Source: Dyella marensis (GTDB lineage Bacteria > Pseudomonadota > Gammaproteobacteria > Xanthomonadales > Rhodanobacteraceae). From it: DNA of 64,000 bases. Position 1 is the stretch's first letter. Each line of letters begins with the position of its first letter. The position numbers were made by a program, and so were the translations under genes. This document shows, piece after piece, positions 52,321 to 59,901 of this stretch. Under the pieces are notes generated by a model that saw nothing but the letters and a program-made list of their open reading frames with translations, was not told the origin of the DNA and made no database searches. The stretch is taken from the NCBI RefSeq assembly GCF_900112865.1, contig NZ_FONH01000004.1:79112-143111 (forward strand), given 5' to 3'.

Positions 52321-53630
52321 GGCTGGCTATGCGTGGCCTGGTCGTCGGGGTGGCGGTAGACGGTGCCGTCCTTCATCACGAAGACCGGATGCCGCAGATC
52401 GTCGATGCGCTCGCTCGGATCGCCGGCGAACGCGGCCAGATCCGCGCGCAGGCCGGGCGCGATGCGGCCGAAGCGGTCCTGTGCGTGCAGGATGCGCGCG
52501 GCGACGTCGGTGGCGGCGTGCAGCGCCTGCGCCGGCGTCATGCCGGCGCGCACCATCGCCGCCGGCTCGCGCCAGTTGGCGCCGTGCGCGAACACGCCGA
52601 CGTCGCTGCCGTTGCCGATCGTCACGCCGGCCTTCATGGCGGCGCGGAAGGCGCGCGTGGCTTCCCGCATGCGCTCGGTCGGTTCGCTCTTGCCGGGCAC
52701 GTAATGCTCGAAGTATTCGGCGGTGGCTTCCACCGCGGTCAAGGTGGGCTCGTAGGCCACGTTGCGCTGCTTCATCAGGCGGAAGGTCGCCTCGCTGGCG
52801 CCGTAACCGTGCTCGATGCTGTCCACGCCGGCTTCCACCGCCATGCGCACGCCGGCGTCGCTGGCCGCGTGCGCGGCGACGGGTCGGCCGGACAGGTGCG
52901 CGGTGTCGACGATGGCCTTCAGTTCCGCGGCGGTCAGCGTGGGCGCGGTGTCGCCGCCGGGGCCGACGCGGTAGTCGGCGTACAGCTTGATCCAGTCGGC
53001 GCCGCGGGCGGCCTGCTCGCGCACCGCGCGCATCGCTTCGTCCGCGCCGCTGATTTCCTGCGCGCCGCCGGGCAGGTCGAGATCGGGACGGAAGCCGCGC
53101 GGACCGGGGCCATAGCTGGAGCTGGCGACGATGGCGCGGGTGGCGACATACAGCTGCGGGCCGGGAATCAGGCCTTCGTCGATCGCGCGCTTGACCGAGA
53201 CGTCGGCGTAGCCGGCGCCTTCGGTGCCCAGGTCGCGCAGCGCGGTGAAGCCGGCCAGCAGCGTGTCGCGCGCGTGCGCGGCGGCTTCCAGCGTGCGGTA
53301 GTCCTGCGGCTCCTTCAGCACCTGGTCGTTCCACAGCGTCTCGTTGTACGGATGCAGGAAGACGTGCGAGTGCAGGTCGATCAGGCCGGGCAGCAGGGTG
53401 GCGTCGGGGAGTTCGACGCGGCGGGCGCCGGCGGGAACCTGGATGCCCGCGGCCGGGCCGGCCGCGGCGATGACGCCGTCATGGACCAGCACCGCCCAGC
53501 CGGCATGGGCCTGGTTGCCGTCGCCGGTCCAGACGCGGGCCGGGAGCAGCAGGGTGTCGGTCGCGGCGGCCGGCAGGACTCCCAGCAGGAGCAGCGTGCC
53601 AAGGAGGCGGATTGTCCAGCGCTTGGGCAT
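52317..53630 (-). CDS. Exported amidohydrolase (imidazolonepropionase/Xaa-Pro dipeptidase-like)
   Basis: 437 residues. Signal peptide MPKRWTIRLLGTLLLLGVLPAAA, so the enzyme works in the periplasm or outside. Metal ligands: HSH in GLIDLHSHVFLHPYN, ADWIKLYADYRVG (carbamylated lysine position), PVAAHAASDAGVRMAVEAGVDSIEHG (two His), and NGSDVGVFAHG with the Asp. The family includes imidazolonepropionase-like and Xaa-Pro or acyl-peptide hydrolases; substrates are probably peptides or N-acyl compounds. First gene of the five-gene operon with GNATs. A REP element lies 52 bases upstream. Confidence 0.85.
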   Translation of the reverse strand: MPKRWTIRLLGTLLLLGVLPAAATDTLLLPARVWTGDGNQAHAGWAVLVHDGVIAAAGPAAGIQVPAGARRVELPDATLLPGLIDLHSHVFLHPYNETLWNDQVLKEPQDYRTLEAAAHARDTLLAGFTALRDLGTEGAGYADVSVKRAIDEGLIPGPQLYVATRAIVASSSYGPGPRGFRPDLDLPGGAQEISGADEAMRAVREQAARGADWIKLYADYRVGPGGDTAPTLTAAELKAIVDTAHLSGRPVAAHAASDAGVRMAVEAGVDSIEHGYGASEATFRLMKQRNVAYEPTLTAVEATAEYFEHYVPGKSEPTERMREATRAFRAAMKAGVTIGNGSDVGVFAHGANWREPAAMVRAGMTPAQALHAATDVAARILHAQDRFGRIAPGLRADLAAFAGDPSERIDDLRHPVFVMKDGTVYRHPDDQATHSQP

Positions 53631-53682
53631 GGCGGGCTCCCATCGAGGAAGCTCCGATCATAACGGCCGCCGCAGCGTCCGC

Positions 53683-53765
53683 GTAGGTCGGGGTGAGCGC
53701 AGCGAACCCCAACATCGGCCACGTCCGGGCGCCTGTTGGAGTTCGCCTTGCTCACTCCAACCTAC
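53683..53765. repeat. GTAG-type palindromic REP element, copy 7 (diverged)
   Basis: The left end GTAGGTCGGGGTGAGCG and inner arms with GTTGGAGTTCGCC show several substitutions; the right end reads GCTCACTCCAACCTAC. The CTA at 53762-53764 is the TAG stop codon of the lipase-like gene. The most diverged copy in the window; compensatory changes (GGGG to GGAG opposite CTCC) keep the right-hand hairpin. Confidence 0.85.
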
Positions 53766-54460
53766 AGGAGGCCGACCTGATCGGCGGCGGTGTACCACAG
53801 CAAGCCGTAATGCCCATACGCATACGTCAGGCTGCCGTTCTCGCCGTCGATGCTCGACGTATGCACGCCGCCCACCGTGCACACCCCGCCGTAGCAATTG
53901 ATCTCGTCGATCCACGACTTGATCGAATACATCTTCTGCCCGAAGCGATGCCCCGCGATGCTGCCCAGCAGCGGGCTGCCCACCGACAAGCCCCAATAGC
54001 CGCAGGTGCTGGTGACCACGTTGAACGGATAGGTGCCGCACGACCACAGCCCGTGGAATGCGCCGGCGATGCCGACGAATACATCGACCTTCGAGGACAG
54101 GCCCAGCTTGTCGATCTCCCGCGCCGCCAGCGTGGCGCCCATCGAGTGGCCGAGCACGTCGATGCGGCCGGTGCAGGAACTGGCGATCGCCGCCTTGAGC
54201 GCATTGGCCACCGGCGTTTCCTCGCTGCCGTTGTGGTCGTTGCAGGCCGCGCACAGCGGATTGCCCCAGCTCGGCGCGTAGATCTGCGCGTCGGTATAGC
54301 CATGCTGGATCAGCGCGTCGTAGGTGTTCTGGAAATCACCAGGACTGCCGGTATTGCCGTGCACCAGCACGACATTGTCCACGCAGGCGGCATGCAGGCC
54401 CAGGCCCGGTATCAGCAACAGCAGGGCCAGCAGGCCCAGACCCCATCGTTTGATCGACAT
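53762..54460 (-). CDS. Secreted class 2 lipase/alpha-beta hydrolase
   Basis: 232 residues from the ATG at 54460 (GGGAG eight bases upstream). Signal peptide 1-24 (MSIKRWGLGLLALLLLIPGLGLHA), cleaved before ACVDN. Alpha/beta hydrolase: oxyanion segment VVLVHGNTGSPGDFQNTYDAL, nucleophile elbow VLGHSMGA (Ser), then six cysteines (CVD, CAAC, SCTG, SCGT, TCGY, CYGGVC) which suggest disulfides in an extracytoplasmic enzyme. Similar to Bacillus LipA and lipase class 2. The catalytic His is probably in GGVHTSSIDG. The TAG stop lies in the REP element. Confidence 0.88.
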   Translation of the reverse strand: MSIKRWGLGLLALLLLIPGLGLHAACVDNVVLVHGNTGSPGDFQNTYDALIQHGYTDAQIYAPSWGNPLCAACNDHNGSEETPVANALKAAIASSCTGRIDVLGHSMGATLAAREIDKLGLSSKVDVFVGIAGAFHGLWSCGTYPFNVVTSTCGYWGLSVGSPLLGSIAGHRFGQKMYSIKSWIDEINCYGGVCTVGGVHTSSIDGENGSLTYAYGHYGLLWYTAADQVGLL

Positions 54461-54588
54461 CGCGGTACGCTCCCTTCGCTTCGACGAGTCCCGCCGTGGC
54501 GGAACGGTGAAGAGCTGCGCAGCAGGCGCGGCTCCGTTTCGCAAGCGACGTCATCCGTCGACGGACGGGGGGAAGGCGTCGTCATGGG

Positions 54589-55986
54589 CTAGACCAGCCC
54601 CAGCAGGTAATAGCCGCCGATCGCCACGAACACCGCCGCGGTCTTGATCAGCGTGATGGCGAAAATGTCCCGGTACGATTGGCGATGGGTGAGGCCGGTC
54701 ACCGCCAGCAAGGTGATCACCGCGCCGTTGTGCGGCAGCGTGTCCATGCCGCCGGAGGCCATCGCCGCCACGCGGTGCAGCACTTCCATCGGGATGCCGG
54801 CCGCCTGCGCGTTGCGGATGAAGGTATCGGCCATCGCCGCCAGCGCGATGCCCATGCCGCCGGAAGCGGAGCCGGTGATGCCGGCCAGCGCGGTGATCGA
54901 CACCGCCTGGTTGACCAGCGGATTGGGAATGGCATGCAGCCCTTCGGCGATCAGCTTGAAGCCGGGCAGGGCGGCGATCACCGCGCCGAAGCCGTATTCG
55001 GAGGCGGTATTCATCGAGGCCAGCAGCGCGCCGGCGACCGCCGCCTTGCTGCCCTCGGCGAAGGACCGCTGCACCGGCTTCCAGGCGAACAGCAGCACGC
55101 AGGCGATACCCAGCAGCAGGGCGCCTTCCACCGCCCAGATCGCGGCCAGCTTCGACACCTCCTGCACCACCGGCTTCGCCTCGCCGATCACCGCCGGCAC
55201 GAAGGACTGCGTGGCGCCGTAGAGGCGCGGCAGCGCATCGGCCAGCAGCTTGTTGGCCACGCCGACCACCACCAGCGGCAGCAGCGCGACCAGCGGATGC
55301 GCCAGGCGTGCGCCTTCGAACGGCGCGGGCTCGTTCGCCAGCACCTCGCCATAGCCTTCGCCGGCCGCGGCGGCGCGGCGCCGGCGCGATTCCAGATAAG
55401 CCAGGCCCACGCTCAGGATGAATACCGCGCCCAGCGTGCCCAGCCACGGCGCCGCCCAGGCGGTGGTGCCGAAGAACGACGTGGGAATGATGTTCTGGAT
55501 CTGCGGCGTGCCGGGCAGCGCATCCATGGTGAAGGTGAAGGCGCCCAGCGCGATGGTGCCGGGGATCAGGCGCTTGGGGATATCCGCCTGGCGGAACAAC
55601 TCGGCGGCGAACGGATATACCGCGAACACCACCACGAACAGCGACACGCCGCCGTAGGTGAGCAGCGCGCAGACCAGCACGATCGACAGCATCGCCCGTC
55701 CGCGCCCGACCAGGCCGATGGTGCCGGCCACGATGGCCTTGGAGAAGCCGGACATCTCGATCAGCTTGCCGAACACCGCGCCGAGCATGAATACCGGGAA
55801 GTAGAGCTTGAGGAAGCCCACCATCCGGTCCATGAACAGGCCGGTGAACATCGGCGCCACCAGGGCCGGGTCGGTCAGCAGCACCGCGCCCAGCGCGGCC
55901 AGCGGCGCGAACAGGATCACGCTGTAGCCGCGGTACGCCGCCAGCATCAGGAAGCACAGTGCGGCCAGCACGATCGCGAACGACAT
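54589..55986 (-). CDS. GntP family permease (candidate 3-hydroxybutyrate or organic acid transporter)
   Basis: 465 residues, about 12-13 membrane segments. GntP/Gluconate:H+ symporter family: LTYGGVSLFVVVFAVYPFAAELFRQADIPKRLIPGTIALGAFTFTMDALPGTPQIQN (in parts), MNTASEYGFGAVIAAL, ITGSASGGMGIALAAMADTFI, and RVAAMASGGMDTLPHNGAVITLLAVTGL, which is the typical wording of D-beta-hydroxybutyrate-type GntP proteins rather than GntT/GntU. It is divergent (160-base spacer) from the TonB receptor and PHB depolymerase-like genes, supporting a hydroxybutyrate substrate, but gluconate-like acids are not excluded. Confidence 0.82.
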   Translation of the reverse strand: MSFAIVLAALCFLMLAAYRGYSVILFAPLAALGAVLLTDPALVAPMFTGLFMDRMVGFLKLYFPVFMLGAVFGKLIEMSGFSKAIVAGTIGLVGRGRAMLSIVLVCALLTYGGVSLFVVVFAVYPFAAELFRQADIPKRLIPGTIALGAFTFTMDALPGTPQIQNIIPTSFFGTTAWAAPWLGTLGAVFILSVGLAYLESRRRRAAAAGEGYGEVLANEPAPFEGARLAHPLVALLPLVVVGVANKLLADALPRLYGATQSFVPAVIGEAKPVVQEVSKLAAIWAVEGALLLGIACVLLFAWKPVQRSFAEGSKAAVAGALLASMNTASEYGFGAVIAALPGFKLIAEGLHAIPNPLVNQAVSITALAGITGSASGGMGIALAAMADTFIRNAQAAGIPMEVLHRVAAMASGGMDTLPHNGAVITLLAVTGLTHRQSYRDIFAITLIKTAAVFVAIGGYYLLGLV

Positions 55987-56051
55987 CCCTCATGACTCCC
56001 AAGCGCGCCAAAGACCGGCGCAGTATCCGGATGGGCCATCAGTCACGGCAC

Positions 56052-56065
56052 TGTACGAAGGTACA
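56052..56065. promoter_or_regulatory. Inverted repeat TGTAC-N4-GTACA in divergent promoter region
   Basis: TGTAC (56052-56056), GAAG, GTACA (56061-56065), in the 160-base spacer between the GntP permease gene and the TonB receptor gene. With flanks it reads ACTGTACGAAGGTACAAGT. A possible operator shared by both divergent units; no known consensus matched. Confidence 0.35.
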
Positions 56066-56146
56066 AGTGTGGCCCCGCGCCGGCCTGCCTACGCTTCGCG
56101 GCATCGGCATCCGTGGGGAGGGTGCGTCTACACCATGAGGGGCGAC

Positions 56147-58357
56147 ATGAAACGCACGTACATGAGTCTGGCCATCGGCATGGCGTTCGGCGTGGCTTGC
56201 GCCGCGCCGGTGCGCGCGCAGCAGGCGGAGCCGCCGGCGCAGCCGGCCGAGGCGAAGAAGCTGGAGGCGGTGACGGTCACCGCGCGCAAGCGCGAGGAGA
56301 CCCTGCAGGACGTACCGATCGCGGTCAGCGCGTTCACCTCCGCTGCGCTGTTCAAGCAGAACGTGCAGAACCTGGGCGACCTGCAGGGCAAGGTGCCGTC
56401 GCTGCAGGTGTATGCCGCGCGCGGCTCCAACACCACCATGACCGCGTATATCCGCGGCGTCGGCCAGGCCGATCCGACCTGGGGCTTCGACCCGGGCGTC
56501 GGCATCTATCTCGACGACGTCTACATGGCCCGCCCGCAGGGCGCGCTGCTGGACGTGTTCGACGTCAACCGCATCGAGGTGCTGCGCGGCCCGCAGGGCT
56601 CGCTGTACGGCAAGAACACCATCGGCGGCGCGATCAAGTACGTGTCCAACCCGCTGCCGACCCGGTTCACCGGCAGCGCGGAGGCCACCGTCGGCACGCA
56701 TGGCGAGAAGGACATCAAGGCCAGCCTCGGCGGTGCCACCGACGACGGCGTGTGGCGCGGGCGCGTGGCGGTATCGAGCGCGCACAACGACGGCTTCGGC
56801 AAGAACCAACTCAGCGACAGCCGCAACGGCAACAAGAACACCAATGCGGCGCGTGCTTCGCTCGGCTTCTTTCCCAGCAAGGACTTCAGCGCCCAGCTCA
56901 CGGTGGACGGCCTGCGCGACAATTCCAACCCGCGCGGCGCCAAGCTGCTCACCACCAACAAGTTCTATCCGACCTACCAGCCGCTCTCCAGCGACTTCGA
57001 TACGCGCGGCGGCATGGCCCAGCTCAACCACACCGAGATGTCCGGCGCCGCGCTGACGCTGAGCTGGATCGCCAGTCCGGTGTGGACGCTGAAATCCATC
57101 ACCGCGTATCGCGAGTCGTCGACCGACACCAACATCGACTTCGACACGCTGCCGGCCAAGATCGCCGACGTCAACGCGGTGTACAAGGACCACCAGTTCT
57201 CGCAGGAACTGCAGGCCAACTACGACGCCGGCGGCAGCATCCACGGCGTGTTCGGCCTGTACTACTTCAAGGGCGCGGCCGATGGCCAGATCCACAACAT
57301 CTTCCTCGGCTCGCCGCCGTACAGCACGCTGGGCTTCGCCACCTACGGCAGCACCGGCGGCAGCATGGGCACCAAGAGCATCGCCGGCTACGGCGACCTG
57401 ACCTGGGACATCGACCCGCAGTGGAGCCTGGACCTGGGCCTGCGCCTCACCCAGGAAAAGAAGAGCGCGGTGATCCAGAACTACGCCTTCGCCGACGAGA
57501 CCTTCACCCGGCGCATCGCCACCGCGGCGGACTTCAGCGGCGCGCACACTTCGCGCAACGCCTCGCCCAAGGTGACCCTGGCCTGGAACGCCAGCGAACA
57601 GGTGAAGCTCTACGCCACCTACAGCGCGGGCTTCCACTCCGGCGGCTACAACATCCGCGCCAACTGCGTGGCGATCCCGCAGTCGTGCCGGCCGATCAGC
57701 GACGAGAAGGTGCAGTCGTTCGAGCTGGGCAGCAAGATGAGCTTCCTCGACGGCCGCCTGATGCTCAATACCTCGGCCTTCCACAATATCTACTCGGACA
57801 TCCAGCTGTCCGTGTTCACCTCCTACGCGCTGCCGAACGGCAGCCAGGGCTTCTTCGGCGACTTCACCAACGCGGGCAAGGGCCATATCGACGGCCTGGA
57901 GGAAGAGTTTGCCTGGAAGCCGTCCGAGAACTGGACGGTGCGCGGCAACCTGGCCTACCTGCACACCAAGTACACCGAGTTCATGAGCAGCGGCAAGAAC
58001 ATCGCCGACACGCAGCGCTTCACCAATGCGCCGAAGTGGTCGGGCGGGCTGGGCGTGGAAAACAACTACCCGCTGGCCAATGGCGGCAGCATCGGCGCGC
58101 GCATCAATTACACCTACCAGACGTCGGTGTATCCGGAGACCACGCTGTCGCCGCTGATCATGCAGCGCGGCTATGGCCTGTGGAACGCCGGCATCGTGTG
58201 GGAAGTGAACCAGCCGTGGACACTGAGCCTGCAGGGCACCAACCTGGCTAACAAGTCCTACCGCACGACCGGCTATAACATCGCGGCACTGGGCATCGTC
58301 ACCGGCTACTACGGCGCGCCGCGCATGGTCACGCTGACCGCCCGCTACAAGTTCTGA
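56147..58357 (+). CDS. TonB-dependent outer membrane receptor
   Basis: 736 residues from the ATG at 56147 (GAGGGG five bases upstream; ATG at 56135 also possible). Signal peptide ends at PVRAQQ. A TonB box-like LEAVTVTARKREETLQDVPIAVSAF follows, then plug domain (VPSLQVYAARGSNTTMTAYIRGVGQ, DPGVGIYLDDVYMARPQGALLDVFDVNRIEVLRGPQGSLYGKNTIGGAI in parts) and a 22-strand barrel ending in YYGAPRMVTLTARYKF with the C-terminal aromatic residue. Such IroN/FyuA-unlike receptors often import non-iron substrates in Xanthomonadales. The next gene, 19 bases downstream, is a PHB-depolymerase-like enzyme, so hydroxybutyrate oligomers are a plausible ligand. Confidence 0.93.
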   Translation: MKRTYMSLAIGMAFGVACAAPVRAQQAEPPAQPAEAKKLEAVTVTARKREETLQDVPIAVSAFTSAALFKQNVQNLGDLQGKVPSLQVYAARGSNTTMTAYIRGVGQADPTWGFDPGVGIYLDDVYMARPQGALLDVFDVNRIEVLRGPQGSLYGKNTIGGAIKYVSNPLPTRFTGSAEATVGTHGEKDIKASLGGATDDGVWRGRVAVSSAHNDGFGKNQLSDSRNGNKNTNAARASLGFFPSKDFSAQLTVDGLRDNSNPRGAKLLTTNKFYPTYQPLSSDFDTRGGMAQLNHTEMSGAALTLSWIASPVWTLKSITAYRESSTDTNIDFDTLPAKIADVNAVYKDHQFSQELQANYDAGGSIHGVFGLYYFKGAADGQIHNIFLGSPPYSTLGFATYGSTGGSMGTKSIAGYGDLTWDIDPQWSLDLGLRLTQEKKSAVIQNYAFADETFTRRIATAADFSGAHTSRNASPKVTLAWNASEQVKLYATYSAGFHSGGYNIRANCVAIPQSCRPISDEKVQSFELGSKMSFLDGRLMLNTSAFHNIYSDIQLSVFTSYALPNGSQGFFGDFTNAGKGHIDGLEEEFAWKPSENWTVRGNLAYLHTKYTEFMSSGKNIADTQRFTNAPKWSGGLGVENNYPLANGGSIGARINYTYQTSVYPETTLSPLIMQRGYGLWNAGIVWEVNQPWTLSLQGTNLANKSYRTTGYNIAALGIVTGYYGAPRMVTLTARYKF

Positions 58358-58376
58358 TCGCGACCAGGAGGGGACT

Positions 58377-59408
58377 ATGCGTTGGCGTTGGATCGGTATG
58401 CTCGGCACCGCGCTGCTGGCGGTCGCCGCACAGGCCCAGGCGGCCGATGCGGGGCCGCTGCCGCGGTTGAAGCTCGAGCCGTCGCGGGTGGCGGTGGCGG
58501 GCCTGTCTTCCGGCGCCTACATGGCGACCCAGGTGCAGCTGGCGTATCCGGAGCGTTTCCCCGCTGTCGCGCTGGTGGCAGGCGGGCCTTACGGTTGCGC
58601 GGACGGCAAGCTCGACGTGGCCTTGAGCACCTGCATGAAGGGCACGCCGGCGCCGGATGTGGCGGCGCTGGTGGCGAAGGCGCGGCAGCGCGCCAAGGCC
58701 GGCGAGACCGGTTCGCTTGCGGCCTTGGCCAAGGGCAAGGTGTATCTGCTGCACGGCAAGAGCGATGCAGTGGTGGCGCCGCCGGTGGCGGAAGCCGCCG
58801 CGCATTTCTACGAGCAGCTGCGCGATGGCGATCCGGCGCTCAAGGGCCTGAAGGTGTACGACGACGGCGCGCGCGATTTCGCCCACAACCTGCCGCTGGC
58901 GGCGAGCGGCGACGATTGCGGCAAGTCGGTGTCGCCGTATCTGGGCCATTGCGGTTTCGATGCGGCGGGCGAGATCTTCGCCCAGCTGTACGGCAAGCCG
59001 GCGCACGCGGCGGGCGAGGCGAAGGGCGAGCTGCGCCGCTTCGACCAGAACGCCTACAAGCCGGATGGCGCGGATGCGTTCCTCGCGGACGAGGGCTATG
59101 TCTATCTGCCGCCGTCGTGTCTGGCGGGCAAGCCCTGCGGTCTGCTGGTGGCTTTCCATGGCTGCAAGCAGAACGCCACCGCGGTGGGCGAGGCTTTCGT
59201 GAAGGATGCCGGTTTCAATCGCTGGGCGGACGTGTACGGCGTGGCGGTCCTGTATCCTCAGACGCGCGCCAGCATGGCGCCTTTGAATCCGCAGGCATGC
59301 TGGGATTGGTGGGGCTATTCGGGGACCAACTACGACACGCGGCAGGGCGTGCAGCTGCGCTGGCTGGTGCGTGCCGTGGAGGCGCTCGGTTTGCCGCCTT
59401 TGCATTGA
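58377..59408 (+). CDS. Secreted poly(3-hydroxybutyrate) depolymerase-like esterase
   Basis: 343 residues. Signal peptide 1-22 (MRWRWIGMLGTALLAVAAQA). Alpha/beta hydrolase of the PHB depolymerase/esterase type: nucleophile S44 in VAGLSSGAYMATQVQLAYPERF, LLHGKSDAVVAP with a catalytic Asp position, and the oxyanion/His region CGLLVAFHGCKQNATAVGEAFV; the ending NPQACWDWWGYSGTNYDTRQGVQL is typical of catalytic-domain-only PHB depolymerases. Cysteines in CAD, STCMKG, DDCGK, GHCG suggest disulfides. The substrate may be PHB or short hydroxybutyrate oligomers. GGAGG before the ATG; second gene after the TonB receptor. Confidence 0.85.
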   Translation: MRWRWIGMLGTALLAVAAQAQAADAGPLPRLKLEPSRVAVAGLSSGAYMATQVQLAYPERFPAVALVAGGPYGCADGKLDVALSTCMKGTPAPDVAALVAKARQRAKAGETGSLAALAKGKVYLLHGKSDAVVAPPVAEAAAHFYEQLRDGDPALKGLKVYDDGARDFAHNLPLAASGDDCGKSVSPYLGHCGFDAAGEIFAQLYGKPAHAAGEAKGELRRFDQNAYKPDGADAFLADEGYVYLPPSCLAGKPCGLLVAFHGCKQNATAVGEAFVKDAGFNRWADVYGVAVLYPQTRASMAPLNPQACWDWWGYSGTNYDTRQGVQLRWLVRAVEALGLPPLH

Positions 59409-59423
59409 CGATGCGTGAGCATC

Positions 59424-59671
59424 GTCATCCCGGCGCAGGCCGGGGTCCAGTGGCGGTATCGCTCGATGGTCGCGGTGCGCGTGGCCTTGTCTCGCCGTTG
59501 GCGAGGGTTTCGAGCCGCTGCCGCGGCCCGAGTTACTTTCTCTTGCTTGCCCAAGAGAAAGTAACCAAAGAGAAGGGCACCCTGCACGGCGCCCTCCGGT
59601 GGCGTAGCCACCGGAGGGTACGTGAGGGCTGGCCGGGCTTTTTGACGGGACATCCATGTCCCGTCAAAAAG
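59424..59671. repeat. Mosaic of dispersed repeats and hairpins
   Basis: A 493-base spacer (59409-59901) without a gene contains several repeat modules: GTCATCCCGGCGCAGGCCGG (59424-59443), GTTACTTTCTCTTG/CAAGAGAAAGTAAC (59532-59565), CCCTCCGGTGGC-GTA-GCCACCGGAGGG (59592-59618), and CTTTTTGACGGGACAT-CC-ATGTCCCGTCAAAAAG (59638-59671), then GAGGAC/GTCCTC and GGGGCC. Each module is a known kind of dispersed element in Xanthomonadales (from memory). The last hairpin has a T run on both strands and may serve as a terminator for the depolymerase gene. Confidence 0.75.
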
Positions 59672-59829
59672 GCGAGGACTCCTGTCCTCGCCCCCTTCGG
59701 GGCCTTTTCGTCCAGCCCTCACCGCCGCGCCAAGGGATCCGAAGATCAAGAGCAAAGGCAAAAGCGCACAAGCGGAACGCCGCAGCTTTGCCGCGTGCTC
59801 TCATTGGATCTTCGCGAGTGCTTGCATCT

Positions 59830-59864
59830 CCCTCTCCCCGCCGGGGAGAGGGTTGGGGTGAGGG
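59830..59864. repeat. CCCTCTCCCC-type repeat, short copy
   Basis: CCCTCTCCCC (59830-59839), GCC, GGGGAGAGGG (59843-59852), followed by TTGGGGTGAGGG. It corresponds to the left end of the repeat at 649-766 and lies 37 bases before the sensor kinase start. Confidence 0.75.
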
Positions 59865-59901
59865 GCCGGGGCTCGCGGAAGCGCCCGCACAGGGCTTGCT
59901 C

